Assembly (NCBI GenBank): GCA_031379365.1
Contig: JANNFB010000096.1
Location: forward strand, 1-7,064
Source: CADEEN01 sp031379365
GTDB taxonomy: Bacteria; Pseudomonadota; Gammaproteobacteria; Burkholderiales; Burkholderiaceae_C
Reading direction: 5' to 3'
DNA: 7,064 nt
Position numbers and translations under genes: made by a program. Under the pieces are notes generated by a model. That model had not been told where the DNA came from. It worked only from the letters and a program-made list of their open reading frames with translations, and ran no database searches. Below are positions 1 through 7,064 of this stretch, piece by piece (positions within the stretch are counted from its first letter, which is position 1; every line of letters starts with the position of its first letter).

Positions 1-254
1 TGGGCTGCGCCCAGGGCTCCCCCTTGATTTCGCTGCGGCGGGCACCCGGCAGCCCCGGCCTCAGGCTTCGGCGTCCCTCCACCCGCGAACAGCCCAAGCA
101 CCTCGGATCAGGACGGCGGGGCGCTCTGCGCAGCGAAATCAGGAGGAGAGGCGGGCGCAGCCCGACTCGGGGGACATTCGCGGAGCAGAGTGCCTCGTCG
201 GCCTGATCTCGCGCCGTCTCCCGCACGCGAATGCCAACGTCCGCAACGGGCCGA
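1..254. repeat. Dispersed structured repeat, copy 1 (left end cut by window)
   Basis: This stretch aligns with 2701-2955 almost without gaps. Positions 1-60 differ from 2701-2760 at only two bases. About 61-88 diverge strongly. Positions 89-214 are again nearly identical apart from one missing A near 141, and weaker similarity runs to a shared gcaacgggccga at 243-254. It carries the same inverted segments as copy 2: ccttgatttcgctgcg at 22-37 faces cgcagcgaaatca at 129-141, and a small hairpin (cgggc-gca-gcccg) lies at 152-164. The left arm of the long inverted repeat must lie before position 1. I see no transposase or credible gene in it; short reading frames here are low-complexity Arg/Gly/Pro/Ser-rich and are not believable proteins. 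Confidence 0.85.
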
Positions 255-338
255 TCGCCGCCCACGGCTGCACTTCGATACAGCGCCAACCCGGAGAAGC
301 TACCAGGGCTGCGAGCTCAGCACACTCGCTGCCGTTCG
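255..338. other. Short intergenic tail after repeat copy 1
   Basis: This is the spacer between the right end of the repeat and the stop codon of the Mpo1-like gene. I see no clear hairpin followed by a T-run on either strand, so no factor-independent terminator can be called for the minus-strand gene. No gene is supported. Confidence 0.5.
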
Positions 339-872
339 CTACCGCGTCGCAGGCGTGTGCAGATCGCGAAGGTGGGTCGGGCCGACGCGGCGGTCGATTT
401 CGGCCAGCAAGGGCTTGCCCCAACCGAGGGCAAACATGGCTTCACCCACGACGAACATCGGCGCGACCAGCAGGCCGCGCAAGTCATCGACAAAGGCCGG
501 TTTCTTACCTTCGTAGTAATGGCCGACGAACTGGATGGCCCAGCCGACGATGAGGGTTCCGAGGCTCCAGGCCAGCCAGATGGGCGTGTCGAGTTGACCC
601 AGCGGCAACGCGGCCAAGATCAGCATCAGATTGGTCAGGCTCACGGCCAGCCCCAGCGTCAGATCACCGCGCGTGAGGTACCAGAGCGTGGTCAGGCCCC
701 AGGCGATTGCAGCCGGCGTGATCGGCCAGCCGCCGACGTCGAGGCTGGGCCGTGCCAGCAAGGCGCCGACCGCAAAAACCAGCATCGGCACGCCGACGAA
801 GTGGGTGGCGATGTTGCGACGGTCGCGGTGGTAGGCGGCGTACTTGACCATCAATTCGGTGGCGGCGCTCAT
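339..872 (-). CDS. Mpo1-like (DUF962 / YGL010W-type) integral membrane protein
   Basis: The product is 177 residues and resembles the Mpo1-like family (Pfam DUF962). Its yeast member Mpo1 is an Fe(II)-dependent dioxygenase of 2-hydroxy fatty acid alpha-oxidation. Visible family signatures are an N-terminal YHRDRRNIATHFVGVP (residues 14-29, with H15, N20 and H24) and QFVGHYYEGKKPA (114-126, with H118 and E121), the His pattern expected for metal binding. Four to five hydrophobic segments fit a small multi-pass membrane protein: about 25-41, 50-67, 71-92, 98-117 and 131-149. The ATG at 872 is preferred over one at 887 because AGGAG (879-883 on the opposite strand) lies 6 bases ahead of it. The gene is divergent from dcd and ends 84 bp from repeat copy 1. 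Family assignment is firm; enzymatic activity and substrate in this bacterium are inference. Confidence 0.88.
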   Translation of the reverse strand: MSAATELMVKYAAYHRDRRNIATHFVGVPMLVFAVGALLARPSLDVGGWPITPAAIAWGLTTLWYLTRGDLTLGLAVSLTNLMLILAALPLGQLDTPIWLAWSLGTLIVGWAIQFVGHYYEGKKPAFVDDLRGLLVAPMFVVGEAMFALGWGKPLLAEIDRRVGPTHLRDLHTPATR

Positions 873-899
873 GGCGGTCTCCTGCATACAAGCGTGCCC

Positions 900-905
900 A
901 TCGTA
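900..905 (-). promoter_or_regulatory. Predicted -10 box of the Mpo1-like gene
   Basis: Read on the minus strand this is TACGAT, inside CGCTACGATG. A start site about 7 bases downstream (near 893) would give a leader of roughly 21 bases that includes the AGGAG ribosome binding site. No recognisable -35 hexamer is found at 16-18 bp spacing. Confidence 0.45.
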
Positions 906-941
906 GCGCGGCAGGGTGCGGGCCGGCGTGCAGGGCGTGCC

Positions 942-947
942 TACAAT
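942..947 (+). promoter_or_regulatory. Predicted -10 box of dcd, consistent with leaderless mRNA
   Basis: TACAAT matches five of six bases of the sigma-70 -10 consensus and ends 7 bases before the dcd ATG, so transcription should start at or within a base of the start codon. No Shine-Dalgarno sequence lies between the box and the ATG; the bases are ttgccgcc-like. The -35 region is not recognisable. It overlaps the presumed -35 zone of the divergent Mpo1-like promoter. Confidence 0.55.
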
Positions 948-954
948 TGCCGCC

Positions 955-1524
<570 letters not shown>

Positions 1525-1581
1525 CGCGGTGCGGCCCGGCCCGTTGAATTCTTCGGGCTGGCTTGAGTTGACCATGGACTG

Positions 1582-1585
1582 GGAG
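1582..1585 (+). promoter_or_regulatory. Ribosome binding site of ypfJ
   Basis: GGAG lies 8 bases before the ATG at 1594 and supports that start. The 69-bp gap after dcd shows no convincing promoter or terminator, only a weak 5-bp ggcccg/cgggct inverted pair without a T-run. Confidence 0.6.
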
Positions 1586-1593
1586 AAGACGCC

Positions 1594-2478
1594 ATGAAGT
1601 GGGAAGGCCAACGACAGAGCGACAACGTCGAAGACCGTCGCAACGACGGTGCTGGCGGCGGTGGCGGGTTCCGCCTCGGCGGTGGCCGCAGCATCGGCCT
1701 GGGCAGCATCGTCATTGCCTTGGTGGCGGGCTGGATCTTCGGCATCAACCCGCTCACGGTGCTCGGCCTCCTGGGGGGCGGTGCGATCGAGGCGCCTTCA
1801 TCGCAACAGGCCCCGGCGCAGCGACCCCCTGCCAACGATGCCATGGCAATGTTCGTGTCCACCGTACTGGCCGACACCGAAGACGTCTGGGGGCCCGTCA
1901 TGAAGTCGGGTGGTGCCACTTACCGCGAACCCAAGCTCGTGCTGTTCCGTGGCGCGATCGGCACGGCCTGCGGCACTGGGCAGTCCGCCATGGGCCCCTT
2001 CTATTGCCCAGGGGACCAGAAGGTCTACATCGATCTGGGCTTCTTCGAGACCTTGCGCTCTCGCTTGGGCGCCCCGGGCGACTTTGCCCAGGCCTACGTG
2101 ATCGCTCACGAGGTCGGCCACCATGTCCAGAACCTGCTGGGCATCACCGGCAAGGTGGATGGCATGCGCGGCAAGGTGTCGGAGGCGCAGATGAATGCGC
2201 TGTCGGTGCGGGTCGAGTTGCAGGCCGATTGCTTTGCCGGTGTCTGGACCCATCACTCGCAAAAGGCCAAGGGCTGGCTCGACCGCGCCGACATCGACGA
2301 GGCGATGAACGCCGCAGCGCAGATCGGTGACGACATGCTGCAGCGCAAGTCACAGGGCACCGTGGTGCCCGAGAGCTTCACGCACGGCACCAGCCTGCAG
2401 CGCCAGACCTGGTTCAAGCGCGGGTTGGAATCGGGCAGTGTGGCGCAGTGCAACACGTTCGAGGCGCGCGCGTTGTAA
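1594..2478 (+). CDS. ypfJ: YpfJ-family neutral zinc metallopeptidase
   Basis: The 294-residue product resembles E. coli YpfJ (about 287 residues) over its whole length. It starts MKWEGQRQSDNVEDRR and has a Gly-rich linker (20-31), one membrane-anchor segment (about 35-60) and a low-complexity Gln/Pro/Ala spacer (67-80). The peptidase domain follows. The zincin motif HEVGHH is at 172-177 (His172 and His176 as ligands, Glu173 as general base), and ELQADCFAGVW (209-219) probably supplies the third ligand, Glu209. Cys126, Cys138, Cys213 and Cys286 are family-like. The C-terminal SFTHGTSLQR and WFKRG blocks are also typical. The expected topology is a single-span inner-membrane protein. The physiological substrate is not known to me. 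It is likely co-transcribed with dcd, with no evident functional link. Repeat copy 2 lies after its stop codon. Confidence 0.95.
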   Translation: MKWEGQRQSDNVEDRRNDGAGGGGGFRLGGGRSIGLGSIVIALVAGWIFGINPLTVLGLLGGGAIEAPSSQQAPAQRPPANDAMAMFVSTVLADTEDVWGPVMKSGGATYREPKLVLFRGAIGTACGTGQSAMGPFYCPGDQKVYIDLGFFETLRSRLGAPGDFAQAYVIAHEVGHHVQNLLGITGKVDGMRGKVSEAQMNALSVRVELQADCFAGVWTHHSQKAKGWLDRADIDEAMNAAAQIGDDMLQRKSQGTVVPESFTHGTSLQRQTWFKRGLESGSVAQCNTFEARAL

Positions 2479-2656
2479 CGGCGTTGCGTGCGATTGCGCA
2501 AATCGTCGCGCTGTCGCACCCGATGTTGGGCACCGCTCCGCCTGGCCGGCCGTGCACTTGCTTGCATCGATTTGATTCATACCGAATCGCGTTCCATCGC
2601 ATCGGGATGAAAGGCGGCTTGCGGACCTTCGTACTCGCACGTTCGTGCACCGCGCC
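2479..2656. other. Intergenic stretch with no gene seen
   Basis: This stretch lies between the ypfJ stop and the left end of the recognisable structured element. Two weak hairpins are visible: cgatt-gcgca-aatcg just after ypfJ, and gcac-gttc-gtgc near 2638-2650. Neither is followed by a T-run, so no intrinsic terminator is called. The repeat family may extend leftwards into this region, but the first copy is cut by the window edge and cannot set the boundary. Open frames crossing it are of low-complexity composition. Confidence 0.5.
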
Positions 2657-2955
2657 GGCCGGGACCACCGGGTGCCCGCCTCCGCGAATGTCCTCCGCCC
2701 TGGGCTGCGCCCAGGGCTCCCCCTTGATTTCGCTGCGGCGGGCACCCGGTGGCCCCGGCCTCGAGCAGCGTCACTCTTTCGCCGCCCAACAGCCCAAGCT
2801 CGTCGGATCAGGACGGCGGGGCGCTCTGCGCAGCGAAATCAAGGAGGAGAGGCGGGCGAAGCCCGACGCGGGGGACATTCGCGGAGCAGAGCGCCCCGTC
2901 GGTCTGATCTCGCGCCATGTCTCGTGTGCAACTGCGAACAACTGCAACGGGCCGA
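2657..2955. repeat. Dispersed structured repeat, copy 2 (most complete)
   Basis: This matches copy 1 (1-254 aligns to 2701-2955) and adds the left part missing there. Three sets of inverted segments are visible. Arm 2657-2680 pairs with 2737-2760 (23 of 24 positions by hand). Arm 2681-2737 pairs with 2829-2885 (47 of 57, ungapped). Segment 2817-2829 is perfectly complementary to 2886-2898 (13 bp). These pairings share bases at 2737 and 2829 and partly exclude each other, so alternative folds are possible. The element fills the gap between the convergent ypfJ and UPF0114 genes and has the same orientation as copy 1. It could be a non-autonomous mobile element of the MITE/REPIN kind or a structured 3' untranslated element; the sequence alone does not decide. 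Confidence 0.85.
2698..2716. repeat. Perfect hairpin inside the left arm of repeat copy 2
   Basis: ccctgggc-tgc-gcccaggg forms an 8-bp perfect stem with a 3-base loop. The inner part recurs at 1-16 in copy 1. The corresponding place in the right arm (2853-2865) has cgggc-gaa-gcccg, again a perfect stem. No T-run follows on either strand, so it is not a standard intrinsic terminator. Confidence 0.75.
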
Positions 2956-2996
2956 CCGGCAACGGTCAGATGGATGCTGTTGATCGAAACTGCGTA

Positions 2997-3620
2997 TCAG
3001 TCGTCCCGAGAGCGACCGTCGATGCGCCGCGCGGCGTGGTTGATCGGCTGCATCAGCCGGTCGGTGTAGGCGATGGCCATGGCCGAGAGCAGGAAGGTGA
3101 TGTGGATCACCGTCTGCGCGATCAACACCTTGTCGGAGTAGTTGGCGGCGTTGATGAAGGTCTTGAGCAGGTGGATCGAGCTGATGCCGATGATGGCCGT
3201 GGCCAGCTTGACCTTCAGCACCGAGGCATTGACATGGCTCAACCACTCGGGCTGGTCGGGGTGGCCTTCGAGGTTCATGCGCGAGATGAAGGTCTCATAG
3301 CCGCCGACGATGACCATGATCAGCAGGTTGCTGATCATGACCACGTCGATCAAGGCCAGCACCACCAGCATGATGATGGTCTCGTTCAGACCGGCCATGT
3401 CGCCGCTGTAACCGACGCTTTTGGTCAGAATGGCCAGTGACACCTTGTCGCCAAAGGCCGCCTCGATCAGGTGCCAGAGTTCAAGCAGGAAGTGCCACAC
3501 ATAAACACCCTGGGCGGCGATCAGGCCCAGGTAGAGCGGCAGTTGCAACCAGCGGCTCATGAAGATGAGCTTTGGCAGGGTGCGCATTTCGGGCGACGGC
3601 GGGGGCAGGTCTTGGGCCAT
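2997..3620 (-). CDS. UPF0114 / YqhA-family (TIGR00645-type) inner-membrane protein
   Basis: The 207-residue product belongs to the UPF0114 family, to which E. coli YqhA (about 164 residues) belongs; the function is not established to my knowledge. Visible family blocks are MSRWLQLPLYLGL (21-33), GGYETFISR (106-114), and ISSIHLLKTFI (146-156). Four hydrophobic spans are likely: about 26-46, 80-106, 138-156 and 167-187. It is longer than YqhA because of an N-terminal extension (PPPSP at 6-10) and a longer loop between the first two spans (about 50-79). The ATG at 3620 is chosen from homology and from its position about 29 bases after a predicted start site; no good Shine-Dalgarno is visible, and an ATG at 3587 is an alternative. 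It is divergent from acs and convergent with ypfJ across the repeat. Confidence 0.9.
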   Translation of the reverse strand: MAQDLPPPSPEMRTLPKLIFMSRWLQLPLYLGLIAAQGVYVWHFLLELWHLIEAAFGDKVSLAILTKSVGYSGDMAGLNETIIMLVVLALIDVVMISNLLIMVIVGGYETFISRMNLEGHPDQPEWLSHVNASVLKVKLATAIIGISSIHLLKTFINAANYSDKVLIAQTVIHITFLLSAMAIAYTDRLMQPINHAARRIDGRSRDD

Positions 3621-3655
3621 GGGGGTACTGTCTAGGGCAATTCCGGATGCGCTGG

Positions 3656-3661
3656 ATTGTA
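3656..3661 (-). promoter_or_regulatory. Predicted -10 box of the UPF0114 gene
   Basis: On the minus strand this reads TACAAT within TGCCTACAAT, the same ten bases as the dcd -10 region. At 17-bp spacing the -35 position reads CCGACT (3 of 6 consensus). The start site should fall near 3649, giving a leader of about 29 bases. Confidence 0.5.
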
Positions 3662-3755
3662 GGCAGCCCGACCGTGCCAGTCGGTTTTGCGGCAGAGTAA
3701 GGCACCGGTAAGAGCGCGCGCCTACCTTCGCATGCACGAAGCAATCACATCCAAT

Positions 3756-3759
3756 GGAG
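3756..3759 (+). promoter_or_regulatory. Ribosome binding site that decides the acs start
   Basis: GGAG lies 8 bases before the ATG at 3768 but only 2 bases before the in-frame ATG at 3762, so 3768 is the better start. Confidence 0.55.
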
Positions 3760-3767
3760 ACATGACC

Positions 3768-5732
<1,965 letters not shown>

Positions 5733-5789
5733 TCCGCAGGGAGATGTAAAGCTGAGCGCGCGTGTGCGCCGCGGTTTCGTGGCCAGCGT

Positions 5790-5795
5790 TAGGAT
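5790..5795 (+). promoter_or_regulatory. Possible -10 box for the DUF3016 gene
   Basis: TAGGAT (4 of 6, including the most conserved positions) would place a start site near 5802 and leave AGGAG in a leader of about 26 bases. No -35 is recognisable, and read-through from acs (95-bp gap, no obvious terminator) is an alternative. Confidence 0.3.
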
Positions 5796-5815
5796 CGAAT
5801 CCGCAACGACTCCCT

Positions 5816-5820
5816 AGGAG
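5816..5820 (+). promoter_or_regulatory. Ribosome binding site of the DUF3016 gene
   Basis: AGGAG is 7 bases before the ATG at 5828. It rules against longer in-frame starts upstream, such as the ATG at 5762. Confidence 0.7.
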
Positions 5821-5827
5821 AAGCACC

Positions 5828-6310
5828 ATGCGCCTCATCCTCAGCCTGCTCGCCCTGGTGGCTGCGACAGCGTCCGCGCAAGCGGGCGGCAGCGTCCAGG
5901 TCAGCTTCGTTCAACCCGGCAATTTCAGCGATGTGCGAGACAGCGCCCACCGCACCGAGGACACCCTGGCAGCCCTGCAGCGCCACTTCGAAGCGATAGG
6001 CTCGCAGTACCTTGCCACCGGTCAGACGTTGAAGATCGACGTGCTCGATGTCGACCTGGCCGGTGAAGTAAGGCACGGCATGCGCGCCAACGACATCCGC
6101 GTGCTGCGTGGCCGCGCCGACTGGCCGCGCCTGCAATTGCGCTACACCCTGGAGTCGCCCGGTGCGCCTTCAAAGCGTGGCGCCGCCACGCTGGCCGATC
6201 TGGCCTACCTGGAGCGTTCGCTCCCCCTGCACAGCAACGACGCGCTGCCCTATGAACGGCGCATGCTCGAAGACTGGTTCAAGGCCGAGTTCGGCGCGGC
6301 ATCACGCTGA
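5828..6310 (+). CDS. DUF3016 family exported protein
   Basis: The 160-residue product begins with a signal peptide: Arg2, a Leu/Ala-rich core (3-13) and an AxA-type cleavage region around residues 14-20, so the mature protein is probably periplasmic. The remainder resembles the DUF3016 family. Recognisable blocks are VSFVQPGNFSD (25-35), LDVDLAGE (73-80), IRVLRGRADWPRLQLRY (90-106) and YERRMLEDWF (142-151). No catalytic motif, cysteine or metal-binding cluster is evident, and I know of no assigned function. It follows acs by 95 bp on the same strand but has its own good ribosome binding site. Its TGA directly abuts the stop codon of the convergent thioesterase gene. Confidence 0.85.
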   Translation: MRLILSLLALVAATASAQAGGSVQVSFVQPGNFSDVRDSAHRTEDTLAALQRHFEAIGSQYLATGQTLKIDVLDVDLAGEVRHGMRANDIRVLRGRADWPRLQLRYTLESPGAPSKRGAATLADLAYLERSLPLHSNDALPYERRMLEDWFKAEFGAASR

Positions 6311-6321
6311 TCAGCTGATCA
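6308..6321. repeat. 14-bp perfect palindrome over two abutting stop codons
   Basis: tgatcagctgatca is its own reverse complement. It begins with the DUF3016 TGA (6308-6310), and bases 6311-6313 are the complement of the thioesterase TGA. Neither side has a T-run, so a role as a bidirectional intrinsic terminator is weak. Confidence 0.6.
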
Positions 6322-6802
6322 CGTAGGCTGCCGCGCCGGTCGCGACCACGGTGCCCTGGTCGCTGGTCAGGCGCATCTGCGTCGAGGCGATGCGCCCGCC
6401 CAGGCGCATGACTTCGGCACTGGCCAGGAACGACGCCCCCACGCCGGGGCGCAGGTAATCGACGCGCAGATCGATGGTGCTCATCTTGGCAAAGCGCTGC
6501 ATCACCTGCGGCGTGCTCTCTTCGGCGTGTTTCTCGCCGATCGCCACCATCAGCGCGAAGCCGCCCATCGCGTCGAGGGTGGCCGAGATCACGCCGCCAT
6601 GCAGGTTGCCGTTGAAGTAATTCCCGACCAACTGTGGCCGCATCGTCAGGCGAATGCGCGGCTCGGGCGAGCGTACCGACTCGATCTCCAAGCCCAGCGT
6701 CTGGTTGAAGACGATGCGGTGTTGGAACAGATCGGCCAGGGCAGCATCGAGGCGCGCTTGCTCTTCGGCGCTGCGGCGTGGGGCGAGGGCATGGGTGGTC
6801 AT
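6311..6802 (-). CDS. YigI-type hotdog-fold acyl-CoA thioesterase
   Basis: The 163-residue product resembles E. coli YigI and the PaaI-like hotdog thioesterases, which hydrolyse acyl-CoA to free acid and CoA in the cytoplasm. Key blocks are FNQTLGLEIESV (32-43), VGNYFNGNLHGGVISATLD (59-77), which contains the HGG motif at 68-70 and Asp77 on the hotdog helix, and MSTIDLRVDYLRPG (107-120), nearly identical to YigI. The ATG at 6802 is chosen because a -10 box ends 6 bases ahead of it. Longer in-frame starts reach 6865 and would overlap the divergent DUF1624 gene. No Shine-Dalgarno is present, consistent with a leaderless message. It is convergent with the DUF3016 gene at zero distance. Chain-length preference cannot be read from sequence. 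Confidence 0.9.
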   Translation of the reverse strand: MTTHALAPRRSAEEQARLDAALADLFQHRIVFNQTLGLEIESVRSPEPRIRLTMRPQLVGNYFNGNLHGGVISATLDAMGGFALMVAIGEKHAEESTPQVMQRFAKMSTIDLRVDYLRPGVGASFLASAEVMRLGGRIASTQMRLTSDQGTVVATGAAAYVIS

Positions 6803-6808
6803 GGCCGC

Positions 6809-6814
6809 ATCGTA
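6809..6814 (-). promoter_or_regulatory. Predicted -10 box of the thioesterase gene, consistent with leaderless mRNA
   Basis: On the minus strand this is TACGAT within CGCTACGATG, followed by exactly 6 bases and the ATG. That geometry puts the first transcribed base at the start codon. The 10-base string is identical to that ahead of the Mpo1-like gene. The -35 region is not recognisable. Confidence 0.5.
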
Positions 6815-6855
6815 GCGGGCCGGCCCAGCGACGGCATTTGGGCGAAACTCTGCCC

Positions 6856-7064
6856 ATGAGTCCAAGCCAGCGCCATGACCGCCTCGACGCCTTGCGCGGG
6901 GTGGCGATCATCTGGATGGCGCTGTTCCACTTCTGCTTCGACCTGAACCACTTCAACCTGCTGGCGTCGAAACAGAACTTCTACACCGATCCATTCTGGA
7001 CCCTGCAACGCGCGGCCATCGTCAGCCTGTTCGTGTTCACCGCCGGTCTGGCGCAGGCGGTGGC
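6856..7064 (+). CDS. DUF1624 (heparan-alpha-glucosaminide N-acetyltransferase-like) membrane protein, 5' part
   Basis: This frame is open from the ATG at 6856 to the right edge of the window (69 full codons, no stop). The N-terminus HDRLDALRGVAIIWMALFHF (7-26), then NFYTDPFWTLQR (41-52) and a second hydrophobic span (about 54-69), match the start of DUF1624 proteins. These are multi-pass inner-membrane proteins related to the catalytic domain of lysosomal heparan-alpha-glucosaminide N-acetyltransferase; the bacterial substrate is unknown. No Shine-Dalgarno precedes the ATG, and only a poor -10-like GAAACT (6844-6849) lies at leaderless distance. It is divergent from the thioesterase gene with 53 bp between starts. 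Confidence 0.85.
   Translation, partial: MSPSQRHDRLDALRGVAIIWMALFHFCFDLNHFNLLASKQNFYTDPFWTLQRAAIVSLFVFTAGLAQAV

Noticed and set aside
2479..2530. Intrinsic terminator right after ypfJ
   Set aside because: The hairpin cgatt-gcgca-aatcg has only five pairs and no following T-run.
2448..3440. 330-codon plus-strand frame over the repeat and UPF0114 gene
   Set aside because: It begins inside ypfJ, crosses the structured repeat and is antisense to the UPF0114 gene; there is no ribosome binding site or domain.
3668..3690. Possible sigma-54 (-24/-12) site or terminator between the UPF0114 gene and acs
   Set aside because: TGCCAG/TTTTGC and, on the other strand, TGGCAC do not give the GG-N10-GC core. 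The 5-bp stem ccgac/gtcgg followed by four Ts is too weak and lies in a divergent promoter region.
3687..3767. N-terminal extension of acs from an upstream ATG
   Set aside because: The added residues do not resemble Acs N-termini, and the GGAG at 3756-3759 fits the ATG at 3768.

Overview
The window is GC-rich DNA whose proteins all resemble those of beta-proteobacteria. The family mix (a Burkholderia-like Dcd, YpfJ, UPF0114/YqhA, Acs, DUF3016, a YigI-type thioesterase, DUF1624) and the -10 style suggest a chromosomal segment from the order Burkholderiales. This placement is inference from protein and codon character, without a database search. There is no sign of a prophage, defence island, integron, CRISPR array, transposase, tRNA or rRNA.

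Layout, left to right. Positions 1-254 are a truncated copy of a structured, inverted-repeat-rich intergenic element. Positions 339-872 (-) encode an Mpo1-like (DUF962) membrane protein, divergent from dcd (955-1524, +, dCTP deaminase). A ypfJ-type neutral zinc metallopeptidase (1594-2478, +) follows dcd closely. The gap 2479-2996 holds a fuller copy of the same element (about 2657-2955) between convergent genes. Next come a UPF0114/YqhA-type membrane protein (2997-3620, -) and, divergent from it, acs for acetyl-CoA synthetase (3768-5732, +). A secreted DUF3016 protein (5828-6310, +) meets a YigI-type hotdog thioesterase (6311-6802, -) tail to tail with no gap. The last gene, 6856 to the right edge (+), is the start of a DUF1624 membrane protein.

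How the genes fit together. This looks like a collection of housekeeping genes and not one pathway. Dcd starts the dCTP-to-dUMP route for dTTP synthesis. Acs activates acetate. The thioesterase and the Mpo1-like protein both plausibly act on acyl chains, but they are far apart and not co-transcribed. Most genes are single or in pairs (dcd-ypfJ; possibly acs-DUF3016).

The two signals that gene annotation does not explain are: (1) the roughly 250-300 bp repeated element, an 82%-matched long inverted repeat with smaller hairpins inside its arms and alternative pairings, lying in the same orientation downstream of two minus-strand genes; and (2) the reuse of identical 10-base promoter-like strings (TGCCTACAAT twice, CGCTACGATG twice) ahead of four genes. 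In two of them (dcd and the thioesterase) the -10 box lies 6-7 bases from the ATG with no Shine-Dalgarno sequence, so leaderless mRNAs are predicted. I found no convincing new multi-gene system.
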